Assembly: GCA_965227645.1 (NCBI GenBank)
Contig: OZ245773.1
Coordinates: forward strand, 1,426,001 to 1,490,000
Length of the DNA: 64,000 nt
Reading direction: 5' to 3'
From: Flavimaribacter sp024343425
GTDB lineage: Bacteria > Pseudomonadota > Alphaproteobacteria > Rhizobiales > Rhizobiaceae
Shown here piece by piece: positions 53,214-62,192 of this stretch; within the stretch, counting starts at the first letter, position 1; each line of letters starts with the position of its first letter. The translations under genes were made by a program, and so were the position numbers. The notes under the pieces were generated by a model. The model was not told where the DNA came from. It saw nothing but the letters and a program-made list of their open reading frames with translations, and ran no database searches.

Positions 53214-54461
53214 TTAGATTTCTGCGCGGGAAAGGCGAATGAGCGCCGCGAGCAGCAGATTTGCCCCTTTTTCTATTGCGCTCCATTCTGTCCATTCTTC
53301 GGGCGCATGGCTGACGCCATTTCTGCTTGGCAGGAAGATGAGGGCGGCCGGGCACAGCGCCTGCATGGTCTGGGCGTCGTGGCCGGCGCCGGACGGCATG
53401 ACGAGGGAGGAATAGCCGAGCCGTTCTGATTCTTCACGCAGAAGCGCAACCAGCGATGCGTCGAGTTCGACGGGCGCAAGCCGGCTCCGTTCATCGATCG
53501 TTGCGGCAAGGCCGTGTCTGGAGGAAATGACGCCAATCTGATCGCGCACTGCCTCGACCACGCGTTGCAGCACCGCGGCGTCGCTGTCTCGGATGACGAT
53601 CGAGAAGTCGGCGAGGCCGGGGATGGTGTGCGGGAAATTCGGCTGGAGTTCCACCTTGCCGATCGTCACGCGGGTCTGTTCATCGCCATGCTCTTCGATG
53701 ATCGAGGGCAGGGCGGCTCCCAGTTCCGCGAGGCCTGCAAAGGCGTCCGCGCGCAAATCCATCGGCGTCGTGCCGGAGTGGTTGGCGCGTCCTTCCAGTC
53801 GAACGCCCAGATTGACCACGCCGGAGACGCAGTCCGCTACGCCAATGGCGATGTTTCGGCTTTCGAGGACCGGGCCCTGTTCAACATGCAGTTCCAGAAA
53901 CGCCTTTATGGTTCCGCGCGCGCGGGCGCAAGACAAGGCGCTGTAGGCGTCGAGGCCTTGTTGCGCCATGGCGTCGACCAGCGTCAAACCATCGGCGTCG
54001 ACCGCCTGGTCGATCCAGGTTCTCTGGATTTGCCCGGAGATCGCCTGCGACCCGAGCATGCCGCCGAAGCGGCCTTCTTCCTCCGCGGTCGCCACCACTT
54101 CGATGGCGATGTCCGGCGCGTATCCCGCATCCTTCATGGCGAGAACGCATTCGAGCGCGGCGCAAACGCCGAGCGCTCCATCGAAGGCGCCGCCCTCCGG
54201 AACTGTGTCGAGATGCGATCCCGCCATGATGCAGGGGCCTTCCGCCGGGCCGAAGCGTCCGAAGACGTTGGCGACGCCGTCCTGTGACACTGACAGGCCT
54301 TCCGCGCGCAGTGTGTCGGCGAACCAGCGCCGGACGCGCATGTCCGGATCGCTGTATCCGATCCGGTTGAACCCTCCGGTTTGCGGGTTCCCGCCGAAGC
54401 TGTTGGCTGCATCGAGCAAGGATTTTAGGCGTTTCGAGTTGATTGCCGGTTTTTTAGGCAT
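53214..54461 (-). CDS. M20-family Zn amidohydrolase (allantoate/N-carbamoyl amino acid hydrolase-like)
   Basis: 415 residues from the ATG at 54461; a longer frame would run through the regulatory palindrome. Metal ligands in GSHLDTVPEGGAFDGALGV (His, Asp) and TAEEEGRFGGMLGSQ (Glu pair), a dimerisation domain with LRLEGRANHSGTTPMDLR, and SGAGHDAQ near the end. The family removes carbamoyl, formyl or related groups from amino acid amides. Divergent from a dipeptide-type binding protein, suggesting that it acts on what that transporter brings in. Confidence 0.9.
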   Translation of the reverse strand: MPKKPAINSKRLKSLLDAANSFGGNPQTGGFNRIGYSDPDMRVRRWFADTLRAEGLSVSQDGVANVFGRFGPAEGPCIMAGSHLDTVPEGGAFDGALGVCAALECVLAMKDAGYAPDIAIEVVATAEEEGRFGGMLGSQAISGQIQRTWIDQAVDADGLTLVDAMAQQGLDAYSALSCARARGTIKAFLELHVEQGPVLESRNIAIGVADCVSGVVNLGVRLEGRANHSGTTPMDLRADAFAGLAELGAALPSIIEEHGDEQTRVTIGKVELQPNFPHTIPGLADFSIVIRDSDAAVLQRVVEAVRDQIGVISSRHGLAATIDERSRLAPVELDASLVALLREESERLGYSSLVMPSGAGHDAQTMQALCPAALIFLPSRNGVSHAPEEWTEWSAIEKGANLLLAALIRLSRAEI

Positions 54462-54514
54462 ATCCAATTGTGTTTTGTTTTCAGTCAGTTGTGAAGCATT
54501 TCGTCCCTGATTTA

Positions 54515-54525
54515 TTGTTATACAA
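54515..54525. promoter_or_regulatory. GntR-type operator candidate TTGT-N3-ACAA
   Basis: TTGTTATACAA, a palindrome with arms TTGT/ACAA, in the 145-bp divergent region between the M20 gene and the binding-protein operon. Similar sites at 60978 and 63684. Confidence 0.5.
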
Positions 54526-54544
54526 AATTTATCATGAAAAATCA

Positions 54545-54574
54545 TTGCAAAATGCCAAAATTTTTATGTTTAAT
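54545..54574 (+). promoter_or_regulatory. Promoter of the dpp-like operon
   Basis: TTGCAA (54545-54550) and TTTAAT (54569-54574) with an 18-bp spacer, 33 bp before the binding-protein ATG, which has a GAGGGAG site. Confidence 0.5.
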
Positions 54575-54606
54575 ACCCGCCATCGCAACAGAGGGAGAAT
54601 GACCCG

Positions 54607-56166
54607 ATGAAAAGGCTTCTGGCCGCCGCCGTCGCGGCGCTAAGTTTGATGTTCTCACAAGCCGCCTTCTCGCAGACCCCGCCGAACGTTCTTGTCGTCG
54701 GGCAGATCGCGGAACCGAAATCCATGGATCCGGCGACGGTCACGGCCGTCAACGACTTCCGGATTCTGATGAACGTGTATGACGGTCTCGTCCGTTACAA
54801 GGACGGGACGCTGGAGGTGGAGCCGTCGCTTGCCGAAAGCTGGACAATCTCCGACGATGGAACTGTCTATACGTTCAAGCTTCGCGAAGGCGTCAAATTT
54901 CACGATGGAACCGACTTCAACGCAGAAGCCGTCAAATTCAACTTTGACCGGATACTGGACGAGAACCACCCGTTCCACGACACCGGGCCGTTTCCGCTCT
55001 CTTTCTACTTCTCGTCGGTAGAGGAAGTCGACGTCGTCGATCCTCTTACAATCGAGTTCAAGCTGAACGCTCCCTATGCGCCGTTTCTGTCGAACCTCGC
55101 CTACACGCCGGGTCTGATGGTCTCTCCAGCGGCGGTGGAGGCGCAAGGCAAGGATTTCGGCCGCAACCCGTCAGGCACAGGCGCGTTCAAATTTGCGGAA
55201 TGGGAGGCAAACTCCAAGGTCGTCATCGTGCGCAACGAAGACTACTGGGACGGCGCCCCGCCGCTGGAGGCTGTTATCTACCGGCCGATCACGGACGCCA
55301 ATACGCGCATCGCCGAGATGCTCTCAGGCGGCCTCGACATCATGGTGGAGGTTCCTCCGGACAGCCTTGCCCAGTTTCGCGACAATGACAGCTACAAGGT
55401 CGTTGAACAGGCCGGTCCGCATCTCTGGTTCCTCATTCTGAACCTCAAGAAAGGGCCCTTCGCCGAGAAGAAGGTTCGTCAGGCCGCCAACTACGCCATC
55501 AACAAGAAGGCGCTTGTCGAAAACATTCTGCAGGGCACGGCGCAGGTTGCGGCAGGACCAACGCCGCCGGCCTTCGCCTGGGCCTATAATGACGCTCTGG
55601 AGCCATACCCTTATGATCCGGAAAAGGCCAAAGCCCTGCTCGCTGAAGCGGGTTACGATGGTGAAGAAGTTACCTTCTACGTGACGGACGGCGGCTCCGG
55701 CATGCTCGATCCGGTCGCCATGGGAACCGCCATCCAGGCCGATCTGGAAGCCGTCGGCATGAAGGTCAATGTCGAAACCTACGAGTGGAACACCTTCCTC
55801 GGCAAGGTCAATCCCGGTCTCGAAGGCAAGGCGGACATGGCGGAAATGGCCTGGATGACCAATGATCCGGATACGCTGCCGTTTCTTGCCTTGCGCAGCG
55901 AAGCCTGGCCGGACAAGGGCGGCTTCAATTCGGGCTACTATTCCAATCCGAAAGTCGATGAACTCCTGAACAACGCCCGCAAATCGACCGATCAGGCGGA
56001 GCGCGCGAAACTCTACCAGGAAATGCAGACCATCGTTCAGGAAGACGCGCCCTGGGTGTTCGTCGCGAACTGGAAGCAGAACGCGGTGACGAAATCGAGC
56101 GTCGAGGACTTCAAGCTGCAGCCATCCTTCTTCCTGATGTTGCAGAAAGTCTCCAAGCCGCAATAG
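54607..56166 (+). CDS. ABC transporter substrate-binding protein (SBP family 5, DppA-like)
   Basis: 519 residues with a Sec signal peptide (MKRLLAAAVAALSLMFSQAAFS-Q). Family 5 hallmarks: AEPKSMDPATVTAVNDFRILMNVYDGLVRY, LAESWTISDDGTVYTFKLREGVKFHDG, and the late DNARKSTDQAERAKLYQEMQ-like block. These bind di-/oligopeptides, opines, nickel or glutathione. First gene of the dpp-like operon; a hairpin follows at 56187. Confidence 0.92.
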   Translation: MKRLLAAAVAALSLMFSQAAFSQTPPNVLVVGQIAEPKSMDPATVTAVNDFRILMNVYDGLVRYKDGTLEVEPSLAESWTISDDGTVYTFKLREGVKFHDGTDFNAEAVKFNFDRILDENHPFHDTGPFPLSFYFSSVEEVDVVDPLTIEFKLNAPYAPFLSNLAYTPGLMVSPAAVEAQGKDFGRNPSGTGAFKFAEWEANSKVVIVRNEDYWDGAPPLEAVIYRPITDANTRIAEMLSGGLDIMVEVPPDSLAQFRDNDSYKVVEQAGPHLWFLILNLKKGPFAEKKVRQAANYAINKKALVENILQGTAQVAAGPTPPAFAWAYNDALEPYPYDPEKAKALLAEAGYDGEEVTFYVTDGGSGMLDPVAMGTAIQADLEAVGMKVNVETYEWNTFLGKVNPGLEGKADMAEMAWMTNDPDTLPFLALRSEAWPDKGGFNSGYYSNPKVDELLNNARKSTDQAERAKLYQEMQTIVQEDAPWVFVANWKQNAVTKSSVEDFKLQPSFFLMLQKVSKPQ

Positions 56167-56186
56167 GCTGTGACTTCGAATCCGCT

Positions 56187-56204
56187 CCGGCGCCGTCGCG
56201 CCGG
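56187..56204 (+). other. Intercistronic hairpin after binding-protein gene
   Basis: Perfect 7-bp stem CCGGCGC / GCGCCGG with a 4-base loop in the 97-bp gap before the first permease gene; no U-run, probably a message-stabilising element. Confidence 0.5.
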
Positions 56205-56263
56205 GGCCGGTTGAAAGAAACCCGTGGCGGCCGCCAGTCGGCCGTCATCAGGAAAGAGAATTC

Positions 56264-57208
56264 ATGGCCTCATACATCGCCAAGCGACTGCTGGCTGCGA
56301 TTCCCGTGCTTCTCGGACTGACGGTCATCGTCTTCTTCATCATGGCGATGATTCCCGGCGATCCGGCGACCGCTATTCTCGGCACCTATGCGACGCCGGA
56401 AAATGTCGAGAAGCTCAACCGCGACCTCGGCCTCGACAAGCCGCTTGTCCAGCAATATTTCATCTGGCTGGGCAATCTGCTTCATGGCGATTTCGGCCGT
56501 TCCTTCGCTCTCAACCGTCCGGTGCTCGACGAGGTTCTGGAACGCTTCTCCGCGACATTGATCCTCGCCGGAACGGCGCTGGTTCTGTGTTCCGTTCTTG
56601 GGCTTCTGGCTGGCGTCATATCGGCGGTGCGGCAGTTCGGCTGGACGGACAGGATTGTGACGTTCGTCGTTCTCGTCGGCATCTCGACACCCAGTTTCTT
56701 TCTCGGTTTGCTGCTGATCCTGGTCTTCGCCGTCAAGCTCCAGTGGCTGCCGGCGAGCGGCATGTGGGCGATCTACGGCGGCGGCGATCTGCCGGATCTG
56801 CTGCGCCATCTGATCTTGCCGGCCTCCACGCTTGCGGTCGTCGCGACCGGCGTGATCGCCCGGCTCACCCGCACGGCCATGCTGGAAGTGCTCCGGCAGG
56901 ATTTCATACGCACCGCCCGCGCCAAGGGGCTTCCCGAACGCAAGGTCATCATGAAGCACGCCTTCAAGGCGGCGCTCGTCTCAGTCATTCCGGTTATTGG
57001 CATCCAGGCCGGCTTCGTGCTGGGCGGCGCCGTTTACATCGAAACCGTGTTCCAGTGGCCGGGGATTGGCTCCATGCTGGTCAAGGCGATCTCCACACGC
57101 GATCTGCTGCTGGTGCAGGGTGGCGTTCTTGTGGTTGCGGCCGCTTATGTTCTGTTCAATCTTGCAGCCGACGTCGTTCAGACGATGATCGATCCGAGGT
57201 TGCGCTGA
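56264..57208 (+). CDS. Dipeptide-type ABC transporter permease (DppB-like)
   Basis: 314-residue inner-membrane protein. It starts with MASYIAKRLLAAIPVLLGLTVIVFF, the typical DppB first helix; the EAA loop is FIRTARAKGLPERKVIMKHAFKAAL; the end is VQTMIDPRLR. It overlaps the next gene by one base (TGATG). Works with the fused permease/ATPase that follows. Confidence 0.93.
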   Translation: MASYIAKRLLAAIPVLLGLTVIVFFIMAMIPGDPATAILGTYATPENVEKLNRDLGLDKPLVQQYFIWLGNLLHGDFGRSFALNRPVLDEVLERFSATLILAGTALVLCSVLGLLAGVISAVRQFGWTDRIVTFVVLVGISTPSFFLGLLLILVFAVKLQWLPASGMWAIYGGGDLPDLLRHLILPASTLAVVATGVIARLTRTAMLEVLRQDFIRTARAKGLPERKVIMKHAFKAALVSVIPVIGIQAGFVLGGAVYIETVFQWPGIGSMLVKAISTRDLLLVQGGVLVVAAAYVLFNLAADVVQTMIDPRLR

Positions 57209-59148
57209 TGGCTGAAACCGCTGCTGTTTCACCCGCCTCGAAGCGCTCTGTGAGCAACCGGCAGAGCAATTTGCGCCTGCTGATGAACAACCGGCTTGCC
57301 GCCGGCGGGCTCGTTATTCTGGTGGTCGTCGTGCTGATTGCGTTGGCTGCGCCGATCCTGCCGCTTGCCGATCCCGACGTCACTGATCCGGCAAACCGTC
57401 TGTTGCCGGCGTTTTCAGAAGGGCATTTGCTTGGAACCGATGAACTGGGACGCGATCTCCTGTCCCGGCTGATCTGGGGCACGCGGGTGTCGCTGGCCGT
57501 CGGCCTGTCGGCGACCGTCATCGCAGCGTTCTTCGGTTCGCTCATCGGGCTCGTCGCCGGCTATGCCGGCGGCCGGACCGACGCCATATTGATGCGCGGC
57601 GTCGATATGGTCATGGCGTTTCCGTATATCCTGCTGGCTTTGGCGATTGTCGCTGTTTTGGGGCCGGGTCTTCTGAACGCCCTCTACGCCATCGCGGTGG
57701 TCAACATTCCGTTCTTCGCGCGCAATATCCGCGGCATGGCGCTCGGCCTGTCGCGCCGCGAATTCGTCGACGCCGCGCGCCTTTCCGGCATGTCGCATAT
57801 GCGCATCCTGTTCGGCGAAGTGCTCCCGAACGTTCTGCCCGTCATCATCATAACCATGTCGACGACGATCGGCTGGATGATCCTTGAAACGGCGGGCCTC
57901 TCGTTCCTCGGGCTCGGGGCGCAACCGCCGCAGGCTGATCTCGGCTCGATGCTCGGGCAGGGGCGCAAGGTGCTGTTCACCAACCCGCACGTCTCGATCA
58001 TTCCCGGTCTGATGATTTTCGTGCTTGTCATGAGCATCAATCTTCTGGGCGACGGCGTGCGCGACGTGCTTGATCCACGACTGAAGTCGGGTTCGCTGAC
58101 ACGTCCCGTCGCCAGGACTGCAGTCGAACGCGCGGTCATGCCCGGTGATCTGACGCCGCATCGCGACGCCATACTGGATGTCAGGGACCTGCGAACCGAA
58201 TTCCGGATCGGCGGCGAGGTGTACAAGGCTGTCGGCGGCGTCGATCTGAGGGTCGGAAAGGGCGAATGCCTGGGGGTTGTCGGAGAATCGGGGTCTGGAA
58301 AGTCGGTTTCGGCCATGTCGATCATGGGACTGGCGCCCACTCCGCCCGGCAGGATTGTCGGCGGCGTGGCCCTGCTCGACGGTGAAGATCTGTTTGCGGC
58401 CTCGGACGAACGAATTCGCATGCTGCGCGGGCTATCCGTTTCACATATATTCCAGGATCCGCTTTCGACATTGCATCCGCTTTTCACGGTGGGCAATCAG
58501 CTCGTCGAAGCGATACAGGCGCACAGCCGGATGACCGGCTCTGAGGCGCGCAAGAAGGCGGAAGCCCTGTTGCGTATGGTGCGTATTCCCAACCCGGCGG
58601 AACGGCTGAAAGCCTATCCTCATGAACTGTCGGGCGGCATGCGCCAGCGTGTCTGCATCGCTATGGCGCTCGCCAACGACGCGGATGTCATTATCGCTGA
58701 CGAACCGACGACCGCGCTCGACGTCACCGTCCAGGCCCAGATCCTGTCGCTGCTCGACCGACTGCGAAAGGACAACGACACCGGCATCCTTTTCATCACG
58801 CACGATTTCGGCGTGGTCTCGGCGATTTGCGACCGGGTCGCCGTCATGTATGCGGGCAAGGTGGTCGAAACCGGCGCGACCGAAGAGATCCTGTCTCAAC
58901 CCGCGCACCCCTATACGGCGAAGCTGATTGAGTGCGTGCCTGTGCTCGGCGAACCCGAGCGGCGTCTCGGAGCGATTTCCGGTCGCCCTCCGGTCGTCAA
59001 CAGGTTGCCGGATGGTTGCGCCTTTGCGCCGCGCTGCCACAAGGCCACTGACGACTGCCGCAAAACAGAGATCGCAATGACAGACCTGTCCGATGGGCGC
59101 GCCGTGCGATGCATTCATCCGCTGTCGGCAAGGGAGGCTGCGGCGTGA
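57208..59148 (+). CDS. Fused dipeptide ABC permease (DppC) and ATPase (DppD)
   Basis: 646 residues. Residues 1-about 310 form a DppC-like permease (LLGTDELGRDLLSRLIWGTRVSL; EAA loop FVDAARLSGMSHMRILFGEVLPN; GDGVRDVLDPRLK). A ~20-residue linker leads to a DppD-like ATPase with Walker A GESGSGKS at 359-366, LSGGMRQRV signature, Walker B ADEPTTALD and the C-terminal Cys-containing oligopeptide domain (GCAFAPRCHKATDDC). The single frame is uninterrupted. The start at 57208 is set by coupling with the preceding gene. Confidence 0.93.
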   Translation: MAETAAVSPASKRSVSNRQSNLRLLMNNRLAAGGLVILVVVVLIALAAPILPLADPDVTDPANRLLPAFSEGHLLGTDELGRDLLSRLIWGTRVSLAVGLSATVIAAFFGSLIGLVAGYAGGRTDAILMRGVDMVMAFPYILLALAIVAVLGPGLLNALYAIAVVNIPFFARNIRGMALGLSRREFVDAARLSGMSHMRILFGEVLPNVLPVIIITMSTTIGWMILETAGLSFLGLGAQPPQADLGSMLGQGRKVLFTNPHVSIIPGLMIFVLVMSINLLGDGVRDVLDPRLKSGSLTRPVARTAVERAVMPGDLTPHRDAILDVRDLRTEFRIGGEVYKAVGGVDLRVGKGECLGVVGESGSGKSVSAMSIMGLAPTPPGRIVGGVALLDGEDLFAASDERIRMLRGLSVSHIFQDPLSTLHPLFTVGNQLVEAIQAHSRMTGSEARKKAEALLRMVRIPNPAERLKAYPHELSGGMRQRVCIAMALANDADVIIADEPTTALDVTVQAQILSLLDRLRKDNDTGILFITHDFGVVSAICDRVAVMYAGKVVETGATEEILSQPAHPYTAKLIECVPVLGEPERRLGAISGRPPVVNRLPDGCAFAPRCHKATDDCRKTEIAMTDLSDGRAVRCIHPLSAREAAA

Positions 59149-60134
59149 GCGAGGCGCTTCTGAAAATCGAGGCGGCCGAGCGGATATTCGGCGGCGGAAA
59201 AACCCTGTTCGGCACTCCGCTGCCAGCCGTGCATGCCCTCAGGGGTGTGAGCATCGAGGTGCAGAGAGGCGAAACGCTGGGTATTGTCGGGGAATCCGGT
59301 TGCGGCAAGTCCACGCTCGCCCGCATGCTGGTGGGACTTGATCACCCGACTGGCGGCGCGATCACTTTTGACGGGCAGGATATTTCCGCCATGGCGCGCG
59401 CGAATGGAAGACAATTGGCGCGCAAGATCCAGTATGTTTTTCAGGATCCGCTTGCCTCGCTCAACCCGCGCAAGACGATTCGCGCCATTCTGGAAGCGCC
59501 TCTCGTCCATCTGCTCGGCATGGACAAGGCCACGCGCCAGGCGCGGCTGGAAGAACTCATGCAGGCGGTCAATCTTGCTCCGGAATTTCTGGAGCGCTAC
59601 CCGCACGAGTTTTCAGGCGGTCAGGCGCAGCGCATCGGCATTGCGCGAGCGCTCGCGGCCGACCCGGAACTGATTGTGCTCGACGAGCCGGTGTCCGCGC
59701 TGGACGTTTCCGTGCAGGCGCAGGTTCTCAATATTCTTGATGACCTCAAGCAGCGCTTCAACCTGACCTACCTGTTCATCAGCCATGATCTTTCAGTGGT
59801 GGAAAGCGTCAGCGACCGTGTGGCGGTTCTCTATTTCGGCAAGCTCGCCGAAGTCGGGCCGGCCCGCTCGGTGTTTTCCGCGCCGCGTCACCCCTACACG
59901 CATCTTCTGCTTGACTCAGCGCCGGCTCCGGGTCGCAAACCCACCGCAGCTGAGGACGCCGAAACCGAATTGCCCGATCCGTATAATCCGCCGCCCGGTT
60001 GCGCCTTTCACGCGCGATGTCCCCGAAGAAGCGACATTTGTCTTCAGAGCGAGCCGCCGCTGGAGCCGTCGCCAATCGACAGCAAGCATTTTGCCGCCTG
60101 CCATCATCCACACGGGCGATACGCTGATGGCTGA
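59145..60134 (+). CDS. Dipeptide-type ABC transporter ATPase (DppF-like)
   Basis: 329 residues starting at GTG 59145, overlapping the previous stop (GTGA). Walker A GESGCGKST at 49-57, FSGGQAQRIGIARAL signature, Walker B VLDEPVSALD, and the oligopeptide C-terminal domain with PPPGCAFHARCPRRSDIC. It completes the transporter with the fused DppC-D protein. Confidence 0.92.
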   Translation: MSEALLKIEAAERIFGGGKTLFGTPLPAVHALRGVSIEVQRGETLGIVGESGCGKSTLARMLVGLDHPTGGAITFDGQDISAMARANGRQLARKIQYVFQDPLASLNPRKTIRAILEAPLVHLLGMDKATRQARLEELMQAVNLAPEFLERYPHEFSGGQAQRIGIARALAADPELIVLDEPVSALDVSVQAQVLNILDDLKQRFNLTYLFISHDLSVVESVSDRVAVLYFGKLAEVGPARSVFSAPRHPYTHLLLDSAPAPGRKPTAAEDAETELPDPYNPPPGCAFHARCPRRSDICLQSEPPLEPSPIDSKHFAACHHPHGRYADG

Positions 60135-60909
60135 ACTCAAGGACGCCGTCGTATCAATAACCGGGCGCGACGCGGTTGTCCGAAAGCGAAAGCGGCCGGA
60201 TCTCGTGGCCGATATGATCCGCGAGAGAATCATTGGCGCCCATATGCGGCCCGGCGACCGGATACCAGCGGATTGGCTGACGCCGCAAACGCTCGGCGTC
60301 TCGCGTGGAACAGTTCGCGAAGCGCTCAAGGTGCTCGAATATCAGGGCTTGATCACCAGCAAGACCGGTCCCGGCGGCGGCGTCTTCATATGCGAGGTTC
60401 GCCCGGTCGACGCGATCCAGATGCTGGACAATCTGTTTTTGTTCAAGGCGCCGACGATTGCGGACATCTACGCCATTCGCAAGAAACTCGAGCCGGAACT
60501 GGCGGCGTCAGTGGCGGGCCATCTTTCGGAGCAGGCAATGGCGGCGCTTCAAAACACCATTCGCCTTTACGAGAAAGAGCCTAAAACGGCGGAAGAGGAA
60601 TACAGCCAGCGCCTCGCTGAACTGGATTTTCATGCCGAACTCGCAAGCCATTGCGACAACATGCTGCTCGGTTTCATGTGCCGATTTCTGGTGAGCCTTC
60701 TGAGAGACATGACGGTCTGCCGCGAGATCTACCGGGAACCCAATTCGGAACTTCGCGAGACCGGTCTGCATTATCAGATCAGGCTTTTGAGGGCCATCAA
60801 TGCGGGTCATGCCGACAAGGCGTGCGAGATCATGTATGTCCATATGGTGGAAGCCGAGAAATACATGCTCGAAATGGCCGCCATCCGGGCGCCCGGAGAA
60901 GACGACTGA
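60127..60909 (+). CDS. GntR family transcriptional regulator (FCD domain)
   Basis: 260 residues. Winged HTH in LVADMIRERIIGAHMRPGDRIPADWLTPQTLGVSRGTVREALKVLEYQGLI; the FCD effector domain follows with the metal-site pattern in LDFHAELA and HYQIRLLRAI. It overlaps the ATPase gene by eight bases, so it is part of the transporter operon and probably controls it, the M20 gene and the M42 gene through the TTGT-N3-ACAA-like sites. Confidence 0.9.
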   Translation: MAELKDAVVSITGRDAVVRKRKRPDLVADMIRERIIGAHMRPGDRIPADWLTPQTLGVSRGTVREALKVLEYQGLITSKTGPGGGVFICEVRPVDAIQMLDNLFLFKAPTIADIYAIRKKLEPELAASVAGHLSEQAMAALQNTIRLYEKEPKTAEEEYSQRLAELDFHAELASHCDNMLLGFMCRFLVSLLRDMTVCREIYREPNSELRETGLHYQIRLLRAINAGHADKACEIMYVHMVEAEKYMLEMAAIRAPGEDD

Positions 60910-60977
60910 GACTTCCGGGACGACCGGGGCTGACAGTCTCCGAGCAATTTGCAAGAATGGCGCCCCGCACTATCCCG

Positions 60978-60988
60978 TATTATACAAC
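60978..60988. promoter_or_regulatory. GntR-type operator candidate upstream of M42 gene
   Basis: TATTATACAAC, related to the site at 54515 (8 identical bases in TTATACAA), 33 bp before the M42 ATG and overlapping a possible TATTAT -10 box. Confidence 0.4.
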
Positions 60989-61020
60989 ACAAATTCGCAA
61001 AGAAAGATTACGGAGGAGAA

Positions 61021-62190
61021 ATGCCACGCCTGAATATCGACAGTGAGTATCTGGCGGACATGCTGGATAAACTTCTGCATATTCCAAGCCCTACCGGATA
61101 CACGGACAACATCGTCCGGTTCGTCTCGAAGCAGCTGATCGAACTCGGGCTTCAGGTGGAGCTGACGCGCAGGGGCGCGATCAAGGCTGTTCGTCGAGGC
61201 AAGCGGCCGGAAGGCGCCCGCGCCATCGTGTCCCATCTCGACACGCTTGGCGCCCAGGTCAAGTTTCTCAAGAGCAACGGCCGGGTTTCGCTGGTGCCGA
61301 TCGGGCACTGGTCGTCGCGCTTCGCTGAAGGCGCGCGCGCGACCGTGTTCAGTTCCAAGGGCGGCTATCGCGGCACGATCCTGCCCATCAAGGCGTCGGG
61401 ACACACCTTCAATGAGGAAATCGACACTCTGCCGGTGGCGTGGGAGAACGTCGAGATGCGCATAGACGCCATGTCTCGCAACGAGGAGCATCTGGATCGC
61501 CTCGGCATCGAGATCGGAGACATTGTCGCGATCGATCCGCAGCCGGAATTTCTCGACAATGGCTACATCGTTTCACGACACCTCGACAACAAGGCCGGCG
61601 TGGCGGTCATGCTTGCGTCTCTCAAGGCCATGCAGGATCAGAAACTCAAGACGCCTGTCGACATTCATTTCCTGTTTTCCATCGCGGAGGAGGTCGGTGT
61701 CGGCGCTGCCTCGATCGTGTCGCCCAATGTCGCTTCGATGATCGCCATCGACAATGGCACGACCGCGCCTGGCCAGAACTCCGACGAATTCGGCGTCACG
61801 ATCGCCATGGCTGATCAGACCGGACCGTTCGACTACCACTTGACCAAGAAGATGGCCGAGCTCTGTCAGAAGAATGATATTCGTTATCAAAAGGATATAT
61901 TCAAGTATTACCGATCTGATTCAGCCAGCGCCATCGAGGCGGGCGCGGACGTGCGCACCTCGCTCATAACATTTGGTGTCGACGCCTCCCATGGTTACGA
62001 GCGCATCCATCTGCATGCGCTGAGATCGCTCGCCGAACTGGTGACTGCCTACGTGTCGAGCCCGGTCAATATCAAGCGGGACTTCGAAGAGCATGGAGAA
62101 CTCGACGGATTTACCCGTCAGTCAACCGGGGAAGCAGAACAGGAACTGTCCGTCGACGTCGAGGAAGAGGAACTCGGCGCACAGACCTGA
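61021..62190 (+). CDS. NAGGN-system M42 family peptidase
   Basis: 389 residues. Matches the third member of the NAGGN 'trio' (family TIGR03106): IPSPTGYTDNIVRFV, ELTRRGAIKA, SHLDTLGAQV (His72, Asp74), WSSRFAEGARATVF, SRHLDNKAGVAVML (bridging Asp), IAEEVGVGAAS (Glu pair) and GVDASHGYERIH (His). A dinuclear metal aminopeptidase, presumed to hydrolyse the osmolyte or its precursors. Normally it is adjacent to asnO and ngs; here it is 8.5 kb away behind the transporter. A GGAGGAG site precedes the ATG. Confidence 0.9.
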   Translation: MPRLNIDSEYLADMLDKLLHIPSPTGYTDNIVRFVSKQLIELGLQVELTRRGAIKAVRRGKRPEGARAIVSHLDTLGAQVKFLKSNGRVSLVPIGHWSSRFAEGARATVFSSKGGYRGTILPIKASGHTFNEEIDTLPVAWENVEMRIDAMSRNEEHLDRLGIEIGDIVAIDPQPEFLDNGYIVSRHLDNKAGVAVMLASLKAMQDQKLKTPVDIHFLFSIAEEVGVGAASIVSPNVASMIAIDNGTTAPGQNSDEFGVTIAMADQTGPFDYHLTKKMAELCQKNDIRYQKDIFKYYRSDSASAIEAGADVRTSLITFGVDASHGYERIHLHALRSLAELVTAYVSSPVNIKRDFEEHGELDGFTRQSTGEAEQELSVDVEEEELGAQT

Positions 62191-62192
62191 CG

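Noticed and set aside
54462..54545. Longer start for the M20 hydrolase
   Set aside because: It would translate through the TTGT-N3-ACAA palindrome and promoter region, and has no family similarity.
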